Of a stretch of DNA of 64,000 nt, positions 16,701-26,016 are shown one piece after another. Numbering within the stretch: the first letter of the stretch is position 1; every line of letters starts with the position of its first letter. The notes under the pieces are model-generated. The model saw nothing but the letters and a program-made list of their open reading frames with translations, was not told the DNA's origin and did not search any database. A program made the translations under genes and the position numbers. Origin of the DNA: an uncultured Bacillota bacterium (GTDB taxonomy: Bacteria > Bacillota_I > Bacilli_A > RF39 > UBA660); assembly GCA_945867665.1 (NCBI GenBank), contig CAMBIR010000001.1:156168-220167 (forward strand), written 5' to 3'.

Positions 16701-18806
16701 ATGCAAAATGATTCTACGCTAGAAGAAGTAAAACCTCTTCAAAAATATGGACGAGATATCACTGAAATGGTTCGTGATGGAAAGATTGATCCTGTCATTG
16801 GAAGAGATGAAGAAATTAGAAGTATTACTAGAATTTTATCTAGGAAAACGAAGAATAATCCTGTATTAATTGGTGAGGCTGGTGTTGGAAAAACCGCTAT
16901 TGTTGAAGGACTTGCCAGTCGTATTATTAAAGGAGATGTTCCTAATAGTTTAAAAGGAAAGACTGTGTGGGAGCTTGATATGGGTTCTTTAATTGCTGGA
17001 GCAAAATATCGTGGTGAATTTGAAGAGCGGTTAAAAGCAGTCTTGAAAGAAGTAAAAAATAGTGATGGCAATATCATTATGTTTATTGATGAGATTCATA
17101 TGATTGTTGGTTCTGGTGGTGCCGATGGGGCAATGGATGCTGGAAATATGTTAAAACCAATGCTTGCTAGAGGTGAAATTCATTGTATTGGTGCTACAAC
17201 CTTAAATGAATATCGTAAGTATATTGAAAAAGATGGTGCCTTGGAGAGGAGATTCCAAAAAGTACAAGTGAATGAGCCTAGCGTTATTGATACTATTACT
17301 ATTTTAAGGGGCTTGAAGCCTAGATTTGAAGTTTATCATGGCGTAAATATTAAAGACCGGGCATTGGTAGCGGCGGCTACTTTATCAGATCGTTATATTA
17401 CAAGTCGTTTTTTACCAGATAAAGCAATTGATTTGGTCGATGAGGCATGTGCTACAATTAAAGTGCAAATGGAATCTGTCCCTACTGAGTTAGATGCACT
17501 TACGAGAAAGATTATGCGCCTGCAAATTGAAATGGAAGCCTTAAAAAAAGAAAAAGACGATATCTCTAAAGCCAGAAAATTAGAGATTGAAAAAAGTTTA
17601 AGTACTTTACGTGCTAAAGAAAAAGAAATTAGTGCGGCTTGGGAAGATGAGAAAAGGGTTAATAGTGCTATTAGTAAAAAGAAAGAGGAAATTGAAAAAG
17701 CAAATTACAAGTTGGAGATTGCTGAGGCAAATTATGATTTAGAAGCAGCGGCTCGCCTACGTCATGGAGTCATTCCTAAACTAGAAAGTGAACTTTTGGA
17801 ATTGAACAAACAAAATAAAAATGATATTTTGTCTGATACAGTCGATGAAGAAAATATTGCCGCGATTATTTCAAAATGGACGGGAATTCCTGTACAAAAG
17901 CTAGTTGGTAGTGAACGAGATAAATTGTTGAATCTGGAAGCAAATATGAATAAGCGTGTAATTGGTCAAGAAAATGCAATCCATTTGGTTAGCGAGGCAA
18001 TTATTCGAGCAAGAGCTGGAATTAAAGATCCTAAACGTCCGATTGGTTCGTTTATCTTTCTAGGCCCTACTGGTGTTGGAAAAACGGAAGTTGCTAGAAC
18101 ACTTGCCTATGAACTTTTTGATGATGAGAGACATATGATTCGTATTGATATGAGTGAATATATGGAACCTCATTCTGTTGCTCGTTTGATTGGCTCTCCT
18201 CCAGGATATGTTGGCTATGATGATGGTGGACAATTGACGGAGGCAGTTCGAAGAAATCCTTATTCCATTATATTGTTTGATGAAATTGAAAAAGCCCATA
18301 AAGATGTTTTCAATATTCTTCTACAAATTTTGGATGATGGAAGAATTACGGATGGTCAAGGAAGAACGGTTGATTTTAAGAATACCATTATTATTATGAC
18401 TTCTAATTTGGGAAGTGAATATATCTTGGGTGATAAAGAGAACGCTAATGAGCTGGTTATGCAAGAATTACATCGTACTTTTAAACCTGAGTTTATTAAT
18501 CGAATTGATGAAATTATTATTTTCCATTCTCTATCTCGTGATGTCGTTACTAGAATTTTGGATAAGATTGTCTTAGAAATTGAGGATAGACTTCAAGATA
18601 AAAGGATTAAGATTACTCTTACCAATAAGGCTAAGAGCGAGATTATTGATGCTTCTTATGATGAGAACTATGGTGCAAGGCCAATTAAAAGATTTGTTCA
18701 AAGAAATATTGAGTCATTAATTGCTAACTTGATTTTAAATGATAAAATCAAATATAATTCTTCTATTTCTATTGATTATCAGGATGGTAAATTTGTTGTT
18801 ATGTAA
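16701..18806 (+). CDS. clpB: ClpB-type disaggregase without N-domain
   Basis: HSP100 ATPase that works with DnaK/DnaJ/GrpE to pull proteins out of aggregates. 701 residues, shorter than the usual 850-870 because the N-terminal substrate domain is missing; residue 1 lies close to the first ATPase domain. Walker A1 is G-E-A-G-V-G-K-T-A; a charged coiled-coil M domain follows at about 265-390; Walker A2 is G-P-T-G-V-G-K-T-E; sensor and arginine-finger segments and the C-terminal D2 small domain are intact. The [10 protein letters not shown] pore loop is present. No ClpP-binding I/L-G-F loop was noticed, favouring ClpB over ClpC. A CIRCE overlaps its promoter, so HrcA control is very likely. Confidence 0.92.
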   Translation: MQNDSTLEEVKPLQKYGRDITEMVRDGKIDPVIGRDEEIRSITRILSRKTKNNPVLIGEAGVGKTAIVEGLASRIIKGDVPNSLKGKTVWELDMGSLIAGAKYRGEFEERLKAVLKEVKNSDGNIIMFIDEIHMIVGSGGADGAMDAGNMLKPMLARGEIHCIGATTLNEYRKYIEKDGALERRFQKVQVNEPSVIDTITILRGLKPRFEVYHGVNIKDRALVAAATLSDRYITSRFLPDKAIDLVDEACATIKVQMESVPTELDALTRKIMRLQIEMEALKKEKDDISKARKLEIEKSLSTLRAKEKEISAAWEDEKRVNSAISKKKEEIEKANYKLEIAEANYDLEAAARLRHGVIPKLESELLELNKQNKNDILSDTVDEENIAAIISKWTGIPVQKLVGSERDKLLNLEANMNKRVIGQENAIHLVSEAIIRARAGIKDPKRPIGSFIFLGPTGVGKTEVARTLAYELFDDERHMIRIDMSEYMEPHSVARLIGSPPGYVGYDDGGQLTEAVRRNPYSIILFDEIEKAHKDVFNILLQILDDGRITDGQGRTVDFKNTIIIMTSNLGSEYILGDKENANELVMQELHRTFKPEFINRIDEIIIFHSLSRDVVTRILDKIVLEIEDRLQDKRIKITLTNKAKSEIIDASYDENYGARPIKRFVQRNIESLIANLILNDKIKYNSSISIDYQDGKFVVM

Positions 18807-18831
18807 AAATACTTCTAGAGATAATAGTTAA

Positions 18832-18865
18832 AAAATATAGAGCCTAACGAGGGGTTCTATATTTT
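18832..18865 (+). terminator. Terminator of clpB
   Basis: AAAATATAGA pairs with TCTATATTTT around a small GC-paired top, followed by T. It lies 26 bases after the clpB stop and runs into the end of the convergent cse60 gene. Confidence 0.8.
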
Positions 18866-19035
18866 TATTTGTACAATATCAAAGCTGAGAAACAATAAAT
18901 TTGTTCTTCTCCATAGATGGCATTAGAAACACTAAACTTGATATCTATAATATCGGGTTCTTTTTCTTTGATAAAGTTATTGATATCTTCTTCTAAATCT
19001 TTTTCGTGCGATTCATCAAATAGTTTTACTTTCAA
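18865..19035 (-). CDS. Sporulation protein Cse60 family
   Basis: 56 residues beginning K-V-K-L-F-D-E-S-H-E-K-D-L-E and ending E-Q-I-Y-C-F-S-A-L-I-L-Y. These ends match the pattern I know for Cse60, a small protein made under sigma-E in the Bacillus mother cell; its function is unknown. Start set at TTG 19035, 4-5 bases after GTGGTGA; two upstream GTG codons overlap that site. The minus strand upstream carries CATATAAAAT, which could be a sporulation-type -10. It is convergent with clpB. Confidence 0.8.
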   Translation of the reverse strand: MKVKLFDESHEKDLEEDINNFIKEKEPDIIDIKFSVSNAIYGEEQIYCFSALILYK

Positions 19036-19120
19036 AATAATCACCACTTTTATTTTATATGAAAACTTCTGAATTTTTTGTCATTTTTTTGTTCTTTTAA
19101 TAAATATTTGCTATAGAAAA

Positions 19121-19141
19121 ACCACTTTATTACAAAGTGGT
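19121..19141 (-). terminator. Terminator of the lipoprotein gene
   Basis: Minus-strand ACCACTTT pairs perfectly with AAAGTGGT around a 5-base loop, then TTTTTC. It starts at the stop of the lipoprotein gene and ends before cse60. Confidence 0.85.
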
Positions 19142-19600
19142 CTATACTTGATAGTATATTTCTTTTTTCTCTCCTGCATCAGTTTGGTATTCTATCCATA
19201 CTTTTAAGTTTAATTTTAAGTCACTTATATTTTTTGTTGTTTCAATTGTTCCTGATAATTCTAATTTATTTTTTTCTTGACTATTTATTAATAGTTCTTC
19301 TACTTCGTCAAAAAGGCCGATTGTTGGAAAAATATTTTCATTGCTATAATTATTTACAACCATAGCCTTAATCTCATGCATATTTTCTTTTGGATTTTGG
19401 AAAAGTACTTGATAATCTACGGTCTGATTATCTTTTCTTTCTAGATTTACAATAATATCTAATGGAATAGATTTGGTATAATGATCTATTTCAAGTAAAT
19501 TATTTTTATAGGCAATATAATTATTTTTTGACTGTTCTTCTTTATTTTCACAACCTGATAGAATAATAACTATTAGAATTAAATAACTAATTTTTTTCAT
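19142..19600 (-). CDS. Predicted lipoprotein of unknown function
   Basis: 152 residues. The N terminus K-K-I-S-Y-L-I-L-I-V-I-I-L-S-G-C is a type II signal peptide with lipobox L-S-G-C, so the mature protein is anchored by a lipid-modified cysteine at about residue 17 on the outer face of the membrane. The rest (about 135 residues) looks beta-rich, with no motif I recognise. Start 19600 follows AGGTGAG. It is downstream of alaS on the same strand with a 69-base gap and has its own terminator. Confidence 0.8.
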   Translation of the reverse strand: MKKISYLILIVIILSGCENKEEQSKNNYIAYKNNLLEIDHYTKSIPLDIIVNLERKDNQTVDYQVLFQNPKENMHEIKAMVVNNYSNENIFPTIGLFDEVEELLINSQEKNKLELSGTIETTKNISDLKLNLKVWIEYQTDAGEKKEIYYQV

Positions 19601-19669
19601 CACTCACCTGCTTGATATCAGTATACTATAAAATTAATTACTTGTTAAGGGTTTTGCTTTGATTTGACA

Positions 19670-22363
19670 CTAATTATTTTTTAATGTGGTTTTTATTTCA
19701 TTTAAGTATTCTGCTAGTTGCGTTGCTTCACTTCCGCCTCCTTGAGCGAAAACTTTACTTCCACCACCATTACCTTTGCATTTTACTGATAATTCTTTTA
19801 CAATAGCCCCACAATTTACTTTATCAGTATTTGCTTTAGCAATAATATTGACATGATTTTCTTTGATATTTGCTAATAGGACGAAACAGTTATCATATTT
19901 ATTGATGATGGCATCAGCAATACTTTTCATGCTATCAATATCATAATCTTCTAGAATTACAATACTTGTTTTCATTCCATCAATAATTTCCATATTGGTT
20001 GTAAATGCTGTGATATCCGTAATGGAATTTTGCATTTTTAGCGTTTTGTAATCTTTTTCTAATTTTTTAATGGATTCTTTTAGTTCTTTTAACTTTTCTT
20101 TATATGAAACAATGCTTTGGTAACTTATCAATTCTTCATCTTCAAACTGATAATCAAAATCTAGGACGATATTTTTTTCTTTGGCTTCTAATAAAATGTT
20201 TTTGGCTTTAGTTAATAGTTTTTTAATTTCTTCTTGATAAGGGTCAATGGCGACTTGGAGCAATTCTTGGATGTGATTTTTTGTTGTTCCTTCCATTCTA
20301 AAGGTATCTGCTCCTTTATTTTCTACAGAAATAATCGCAATTCTTTCGATTTCTTTGGTATTTTTAACGTGAGTACCGGCACATAATTCGATGGAGTCTC
20401 CAATTGTTACAACGCGAACAACATCGCCATATTTGTCGTCAAAAAGAGCCATAGCGCCTTTTTTCTTGGCTTCTTCTAGAGATAAATATTCTATTTTGGT
20501 ATCCACGTTTGCATTTACTCTTTCGTTTACTCTTTCTTCAATTTTCATAATTAAATCATCACTTAGTCTTCCGTGATAAGTAAAGTCAAACCGAAAACTA
20601 TTTTCATCTACTCTACTTCCAGCTTGGTGAACATTACTTCCTAAAAATTCTTGCAATGTTTTTTGAAGTAAATGCGTCGAACTATGATTTTTCATAATTT
20701 CTTCCCGGCGTTCTTGCATAACGTGAGTTAAAATAGTGCTTCCTTTTTTTAAGGTTCCTTCTAAGATATTGACATGCAATAAATGTTGTTTATTAGGAGC
20801 TTTGATGACTTCGTCAACTTCTGCTTTAACAGAGTCATTTTTCAAGTATCCCGTATCATAGATTTGACCACCTGATTCTGCATAAAAGGGATTTTCTTCT
20901 AAAAAGACGTATCCGGAATCGGTTAATTCGTCAACAAATTCATTATCTTTCATGATATCTAGAACAATTGTTTGATTTCCTAATTTTTCATAGCCAATAA
21001 ATTTACTTTCTTTTTTATAGTTCATTAGCAGTTCATTTTGAAGATTCATGCTACTAACTACTTTTCGATTTTGTCTGGCCATTACTTTTTGCATTTCCAT
21101 ATGTTTATAGAATTCTTCTTTATCTACATTAAATCCTAGTTCAGCGGCATATTCCATTGTTAATTCTATAGGAAAACCATACGTATCATATAACTTGAAA
21201 GCATCAGTGCCAGAGATAGATTTTGACTGATTATTAGAACATAATTCTTGTAGTCTTTTTTCACCAGAAATTAGGGTTTTATGGAATAAATCTTCTTCTT
21301 TTGTGATTTCTTTTTTGATTAATTCTTTGTTTGGTAAAAGGTCGGGGTAAATATTTCCATATTTTTCCATTACAATATCAACTAGTTCTGCTAAGAAGGT
21401 ACGATTAATATTTAACTTTCTACTCATCATGACTGAACGACGTAGTAATCTTCTTAAAACATATCCTCTTCCATAATTTTCAAAAGTCGCCCCATCCGAT
21501 AAGGCAAATGTTAGGGTTCTAATATGGTCGGCGATTATTTTGAATTCTTTTTGACCCTCGTATGGAATACCACTTAATTCGGCAATTTTATCTAGAATTG
21601 GTAAGAAAAGGTCGGTTTCATAGTTGGTAAGAGCATCTTGCATGATACAAGCCATTCTCTCTACTCCCATACCGGTATCAATATTTTTACTTGGAAGTTC
21701 TTTATATTCTTCACGAGGAATTCCTTGAATAGCATTATACTGACTAAAAACATTATTCCATATTTCAATATATCTATCATTTTCAATATCTTCTTCTAAA
21801 AGACGAATACCCAAGTTATCTTTATCAAATTTTTCCCCACGGTCATAAAAGATTTCGCTATCAGGTCCACTTGGTCCTTCCCCAATTTCCCAGTAATTTC
21901 CTTCTAATTTGATAATATGGGTTGGGTCAACACCAAGACTTATCCATAGATTGTAAGCTTCACTGTCTTTAGGATAGACGGTCATATACAATTTATTCTT
22001 ATCAAAGCCAAAGTATTTTTCGCTAGTTAAAAGTTCAAAGGCCCAAGTTAGTGCTTCCTTTTTAAAATAGTCACCAACCGAGAAATTTCCTAACATTTGA
22101 AAGAAAGTATGATGTCTTGCCGTTACCCCAACATTCTCGATATCGTTAGTACGAATACATTTCTGGCAACTTGTCAACCTTCTGTTTTTTGGAACAACAC
22201 TACCATCAAAATATTTTTTTAGTGGGGTTACACCTGCGTTTATCCATAAAACACTAGGGTCATCTTTAGGGATTAGAGAAGCACTTGGTACTTCTAGATG
22301 TCCATGACTTACGAAAAAGTCAATATATGTTCTTATAATTTGTTCACTTGTCATTTTTTTCAT
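19670..22363 (-). CDS. alaS: Alanyl-tRNA synthetase
   Basis: Charges tRNA-Ala. About 897 residues, full length. The class II core opens with T-S-E-Q-I-I-R-T-Y-I-D-F-F and has motif 2 R-H-H-T-F-F-Q-M-L-G-N-F-S-V-G-D-Y-F-K. The editing domain has H-S-S-T-H-L-L and the later C-A-G-T-H zinc site. The C-terminal oligomerisation domain ends with the glycine-rich G-G-G-S-K-V-F-A-Q-G-G-G. Start taken as ATG 22363; GTG 22372 and a later ATG are also possible because the ribosome site is weak. No T-box leader is visible: the kinase gene lies directly upstream. Confidence 0.97.
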   Translation of the reverse strand: MKKMTSEQIIRTYIDFFVSHGHLEVPSASLIPKDDPSVLWINAGVTPLKKYFDGSVVPKNRRLTSCQKCIRTNDIENVGVTARHHTFFQMLGNFSVGDYFKKEALTWAFELLTSEKYFGFDKNKLYMTVYPKDSEAYNLWISLGVDPTHIIKLEGNYWEIGEGPSGPDSEIFYDRGEKFDKDNLGIRLLEEDIENDRYIEIWNNVFSQYNAIQGIPREEYKELPSKNIDTGMGVERMACIMQDALTNYETDLFLPILDKIAELSGIPYEGQKEFKIIADHIRTLTFALSDGATFENYGRGYVLRRLLRRSVMMSRKLNINRTFLAELVDIVMEKYGNIYPDLLPNKELIKKEITKEEDLFHKTLISGEKRLQELCSNNQSKSISGTDAFKLYDTYGFPIELTMEYAAELGFNVDKEEFYKHMEMQKVMARQNRKVVSSMNLQNELLMNYKKESKFIGYEKLGNQTIVLDIMKDNEFVDELTDSGYVFLEENPFYAESGGQIYDTGYLKNDSVKAEVDEVIKAPNKQHLLHVNILEGTLKKGSTILTHVMQERREEIMKNHSSTHLLQKTLQEFLGSNVHQAGSRVDENSFRFDFTYHGRLSDDLIMKIEERVNERVNANVDTKIEYLSLEEAKKKGAMALFDDKYGDVVRVVTIGDSIELCAGTHVKNTKEIERIAIISVENKGADTFRMEGTTKNHIQELLQVAIDPYQEEIKKLLTKAKNILLEAKEKNIVLDFDYQFEDEELISYQSIVSYKEKLKELKESIKKLEKDYKTLKMQNSITDITAFTTNMEIIDGMKTSIVILEDYDIDSMKSIADAIINKYDNCFVLLANIKENHVNIIAKANTDKVNCGAIVKELSVKCKGNGGGSKVFAQGGGSEATQLAEYLNEIKTTLKNN

Positions 22364-22379
22364 TGTTATCACTACTCCA

Positions 22380-22922
22380 TTATATTTCTTTTAATATTTC
22401 TTCTAATCTTTTTTGATATTCTTCTAAAGTTCCATTATTGAATAAAAAATAGTCTGCATAAGCAATTGGGGGTGCTTTGGCAATATTCTCAATTTCAGCT
22501 AAATCTCTATTTTGCGCTTCTTTTTTTGTTAATGGTCTTACCTCTCTTGAGGAAAGTCTTTTGTATCTAATTTTTTTATCACAGATGATAGCAATTGTTT
22601 TCATTTGTTTGCCTAATTCGTCATCTAAAATTTTATATTCATCCCAAGAATATAAGCCATCTAAAACGACATTACCCTGGGAGGATAATTCTTTAATTTG
22701 CGGCAACAAAATTTTAGCAAAAGCTCCCATCCCTAGGTCTTCTCTTAATTTTTCACGCATTATTTTCTCGTTTTCTGGAGTAACTTCTAGTCCTTTTTCT
22801 TTTAATTTTGTTAAAGTTACACCTCCAAAATATACTTTTTGATACCCTTTTTCTACTAATAAATCGGAAGCAACACTTTTTCCACTTCCACACATTCCAA
22901 CAATGGCTATAATCTTATTCAT
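22380..22922 (-). CDS. P-loop nucleotide kinase-like protein (UPF0200/CoaE-like)
   Basis: 180 residues. Walker A G-M-C-G-S-G-K-S at about 9-16 opens a small kinase fold. F-G-G-V-T-L and the K-L-R-E-D-L-G-M-G-A-F-A segment resemble the archaeal UPF0200 group and dephospho-CoA kinase-like enzymes. A lid-like R-Y-K-R-L-S-S-R-E-V-R-P-L-T segment carries several arginines. Substrate unknown; a nucleoside or nucleotide is likely. Its ATG overlaps the stop of the preceding kinase gene by 4 bases (ATGA), so the two are coupled, and alaS follows. Confidence 0.75.
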   Translation of the reverse strand: MNKIIAIVGMCGSGKSVASDLLVEKGYQKVYFGGVTLTKLKEKGLEVTPENEKIMREKLREDLGMGAFAKILLPQIKELSSQGNVVLDGLYSWDEYKILDDELGKQMKTIAIICDKKIRYKRLSSREVRPLTKKEAQNRDLAEIENIAKAPPIAYADYFLFNNGTLEEYQKRLEEILKEI

Positions 22923-23488
22923 ATTCTTTCCTCTTTTCTTAAATTTTTTATTATTTTTAATACTTCTCTATAAAGACTTTCTAAGGAAGTATTTTCTAGT
23001 AAATAATCATAGTCTTTGTAATTATCTAGGGCTGTTTCGGTAATATCTTCTTGTTGTTCTTTGGTTAAAATACTTAAATAGTTTTTTCTTTCGACGCCAA
23101 TGGCTAGGACATTAGAGAACTTTTTTCTTATTTCTTCAATTTCTTCTTTAAATCTAACATCAGGAACTAGAACAGCATCCATAAAATAAGAATAAAATGA
23201 TAAATCTTCTATTTGTCTGTTGATAAAGAAGTTTTGGTTATTTAATTCTTTCTTAATTAGTTCACTGCTTAATTTTTGAAGTAAATCTCTGGGTTTATTA
23301 TCATCGTCACGATACTCTCCAGTTATTTCGTAAATATATCTTTTTAAATACTTTGTATAAGGAGAGACAACTACCTTCTTCCCTTCTTTTTTTAATTCTT
23401 CTTCAAAAATTTTCGCGACTTCGCCTTTTCCACTTCTAGCTTTACCTGCAATTAAAATCATTAAAGTATTTTTCTTTTCAAAATTCAT
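22919..23488 (-). CDS. P-loop kinase resembling deoxynucleoside monophosphate kinase
   Basis: About 189 residues. Walker A reads G-K-A-R-S-G-K-G-E near 15-23, unusual in having A-R before S-G-K. The next segment (S-P-Y-T-K-Y-L-K-R-Y-I-Y) and V-P-D-V-R-F-K-E-E-I resemble phage-type dNMP kinases, where the latter holds the substrate arginine. The start is uncertain between two adjacent ATGs; the second (23488) is better spaced from AAGGTGG. It is coupled by ATGA overlap to a second P-loop kinase. Assignment rests on motif pattern only. Confidence 0.65.
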   Translation of the reverse strand: MNFEKKNTLMILIAGKARSGKGEVAKIFEEELKKEGKKVVVSPYTKYLKRYIYEITGEYRDDDNKPRDLLQKLSSELIKKELNNQNFFINRQIEDLSFYSYFMDAVLVPDVRFKEEIEEIRKKFSNVLAIGVERKNYLSILTKEQQEDITETALDNYKDYDYLLENTSLESLYREVLKIIKNLRKEERI

Positions 23489-23546
23489 CATCCACCTTAA
23501 CTTTCTTTTTTATTATAGCACAAGTGCTATTTAAATGTAAATTTTT

Positions 23547-24056
23547 CTATTTTACTTCACGAAGAGAAAATTTATGATAAAGTGAGTCTACAACAAAATA
23601 GGATAATGTTGTATAAATTATGGTCATTGGCACGCTATGAAGTAATATTTCTAATAGCATTTTAAAACTATAATGATCATATCCTATAGCTAGTAAAAAT
23701 AGAAAACTAAGAATATGATAAATGAAAATGGCAATTAGTGTACTGATATTTATAGTTAAATAATTGTAGGGAAAATAAAAATGAAAAAATTTGCTAAAGT
23801 AATAAGCAATTAAAAATAGACAGGTATTTAAAAGTGCTGCATTGGTGTAAGAAATCCCACTGACAAAACCGGTTATTCCTAGAATCATAAGATATTTTTT
23901 ATCATTTTCAAAATAAGGTCTAATGACTAGAAGCGAAATTATGGTATAAAGTGTTGTAAGCCATGACAAACTTTGATAGGTATAACCAATATAGTTGGAA
24001 AAAATGGTTTGAAAAAGATAAGAGAAAATAATTAAAATAATGCTAAGAACCATCAT
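23547..24056 (-). CDS. mreD: Rod shape-determining membrane protein MreD
   Basis: 169 residues, nearly all hydrophobic with about five to six membrane helices, the size and character of MreD, which belongs to the elongasome that guides lateral wall synthesis. Sequence motifs in MreD are weak; the call rests on topology and the position directly after mreC, whose stop overlaps its ATG by 4 bases. mreB is not in this window. Confidence 0.85.
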   Translation of the reverse strand: MMVLSIILIIFSYLFQTIFSNYIGYTYQSLSWLTTLYTIISLLVIRPYFENDKKYLMILGITGFVSGISYTNAALLNTCLFLIAYYFSKFFHFYFPYNYLTINISTLIAIFIYHILSFLFLLAIGYDHYSFKMLLEILLHSVPMTIIYTTLSYFVVDSLYHKFSLREVK

Positions 24057-24901
24057 GAGGCATCATTCCTTTTTAAAATGGTTACAAAGTTAATATCATC
24101 AAATTTGGCGGATGGTTTTACATTGATAATTTTTGATAAATCATAAACATCTGTCGTAATATTTTCGACTTTACCAATTAAAATTCCACTTGGGAATACA
24201 CCTCCTAATCCTGAGGTATAGACATAGTCTCCATTACTAACGGTTGCCGTATTACTAATTCCTTCGACGGTAAGTAGGCCTTTTTCATAGTCATAGCCAT
24301 TAATAATGCCAGTTAGTTTGGTATCTCCATTCGTAACCGTTACCGATATTTTATTATTGGTATCATTTGTCGTAATTAACTTTACATCAGAAGAAAAGGT
24401 AGAAACATTCGTAATTTTTCCAATTAATCCCGTAGAATTAATTACTACCATTCCTTCTTTAATTCCGTTATGGCTTCCTTTGTCAATGGTTAACATATTA
24501 TACCAATAGAACGAATTTCTACTAATAACGGTTGCATTTAAATAATCATAATCTGTTAAGACGTGTTCAATATTTAATTCTTCTTTTAATCTTTCAATTT
24601 CTTGTTTTAGTTCGATATTTTCTGCTTCTGTTGATTCCATTTTTTCTACGTTTGATTTTAGAATTTGATTTTCTTTTTTGACATTTTCGAGTGAAGTAAA
24701 TTCTTCTATCATATTATTAAATCCATTGATTGGTTTATAGATAATTTTTTCTATTTCAACGATAGTATCTTTAATGAGTGACTCAAACGTATTTAGATTT
24801 CTATCTTTTTTTACGGTATAGAAAAGTACTGCTAATACAATAATTACAATTAAAAGAATTAAAAAGAGACGTCTATTTTTTGAATTTTTCCTTTTTTTCA
24901 T
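24053..24901 (-). CDS. mreC: Rod shape-determining protein MreC
   Basis: 282 residues: short basic N terminus, one membrane helix (about 11-27), a coiled coil (about 72-110) with E/K/L heptads, then the two beta-barrel domains typical of MreC (A-T-V-I-S-R-N-S-F-Y-W-Y and G-M-V-V-I-N-S-T-G-L-I-G-K-I). It links the wall synthases to MreB-directed growth on the outside of the membrane. Ribosome site AAGGTGA. It overlaps mreD and precedes two kinase genes on the same strand. Confidence 0.94.
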   Translation of the reverse strand: MKKRKNSKNRRLFLILLIVIIVLAVLFYTVKKDRNLNTFESLIKDTIVEIEKIIYKPINGFNNMIEEFTSLENVKKENQILKSNVEKMESTEAENIELKQEIERLKEELNIEHVLTDYDYLNATVISRNSFYWYNMLTIDKGSHNGIKEGMVVINSTGLIGKITNVSTFSSDVKLITTNDTNNKISVTVTNGDTKLTGIINGYDYEKGLLTVEGISNTATVSNGDYVYTSGLGGVFPSGILIGKVENITTDVYDLSKIINVKPSAKFDDINFVTILKRNDAS

Positions 24902-25039
24902 TTTATCACCTTGCTTACTTCATTATATAATAATTTTAGTAAAAATAAAAGAAAAGAGACAAATTTATTTAAAATATTTTTTAATTACTATTTTAACAAA
25001 AACGCTTTAGTTCTCATACACTACTATAGGTGAAAATTT

Positions 25040-25243
25040 ATGAGAAATAATTTAAATCGTTTTTTTAGAAATTGTATTGGTTTTAAGTTTTATGTTGCGA
25101 TTATTTGTGTTATTATTTTACCTATTGTTACGATTTATCAGTTAATTTTAACACTTTTTATTCCTTGTTTTTATAATGTATTAATTCTTTTAGTTCAATA
25201 TTTACTCTTACTTTCTTTATGGTTTTGGACGTTATTTTTATAA
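25040..25243 (+). CDS. Small hydrophobic membrane protein
   Basis: 67 residues with ribosome site AGGTGA 6 bases before the ATG. After a basic N terminus (R-N-N-L-N-R-F-F-R-N) come two long hydrophobic helices separated by a few residues. It stands alone on the plus strand between minus-strand genes. No family recognised. The good ribosome site and clean topology support a real gene; the lack of other evidence leaves it tentative. Confidence 0.45.
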   Translation: MRNNLNRFFRNCIGFKFYVAIICVIILPIVTIYQLILTLFIPCFYNVLILLVQYLLLLSLWFWTLFL

Positions 25244-25282
25244 AATACTTCTTATTATTTTTCTAAAGTAAAAAAAGAAGAA

Positions 25283-25594
25283 CTATTTTTTCTTCTTTAC
25301 CCAGTATTTAATCAAATAAATTAAAAAATAAATATATAGTAGGAATAATATCCATATTAGAATTGTATTTAGTATTCCTGTTGAATAATGATTGATTACT
25401 GACTCTAATGAGGAAGGAATATACTTGGTAACAAATTCTGTTAAGGCAGATATTTTTATTAATTCTATTAATTTATGAAATAATCTAAAAGTAATATCAA
25501 TAATTCCTAAAAAATAAACTACACTTTTAAAATCTTTAAAAAATAGTCCTACTATGATAATGGCTACTACTAGTAATATTAATACAACATCCAT
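25283..25594 (-). CDS. Small membrane protein, unknown
   Basis: 103 residues: a hydrophobic helix at 3-19, a second weakly hydrophobic segment, an amphipathic middle, a strong helix near 73-95 and a K-K-K-K tail. GAAAGGGAG precedes the ATG. It lies 38 bases after the zinc-ribbon protein gene on the same strand and is probably cotranscribed with it. Not recognised. Confidence 0.6.
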   Translation of the reverse strand: MDVVLILLVVAIIIVGLFFKDFKSVVYFLGIIDITFRLFHKLIELIKISALTEFVTKYIPSSLESVINHYSTGILNTILIWILFLLYIYFLIYLIKYWVKKKK

Positions 25595-25632
25595 TTTACT
25601 ACTCCCTTTCTAATGAAATTAAATAAAAATCA

Positions 25633-25929
25633 TCAATTAAAAGCTCCCATAAACATCTTGATTAAAATACCAAAGATAATTATAAATGCTAGTACAAATA
25701 TTATATCAAAAAGTATTGTAAAAGGATTAAAAAACATGAATTTTAAAATTGTTTTCATTTGTTTTTCTTGCTTTTCGCTAATACTCGTTTTTTTTAATTC
25801 ACTGTTGTGATTATCACATTCATTAATTGAAAATGAGGTATTACAATACTTACAAGTTGCTAAAGTATCTTTTTCGTTAATTTCTATTTTGGCACCGCAA
25901 TTTTTACATTTTAACTCTTTTAACTCCAT
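25633..25929 (-). CDS. Zinc-ribbon protein with C-terminal membrane helix
   Basis: 98 residues. The N terminus has two C-x-x-C knuckles, C-K-N-C (about 9-12) and C-K-Y-C (about 27-30), a typical zinc ribbon. A polar linker follows, then one long hydrophobic helix near 73-93. Ribosome site AAAGGAG. Such zinc-ribbon plus membrane-helix proteins are common and mostly uncharacterised in Bacillota. It lies upstream of another small membrane protein. Confidence 0.75.
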   Translation of the reverse strand: MELKELKCKNCGAKIEINEKDTLATCKYCNTSFSINECDNHNSELKKTSISEKQEKQMKTILKFMFFNPFTILFDIIFVLAFIIIFGILIKMFMGAFN

Positions 25930-26016
25930 AAAATAACTCCTTTGCTTCTATTTAAGTATAACATAAAATTCTTATAAATTAGATAGATAATAAAATAAAT
26001 AAAGTGATTTTACACT

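Noticed and set aside
19670-22500. T-box leader before alaS
   Set aside because: The upstream kinase gene ends 16 bases before alaS; there is no room for a leader.
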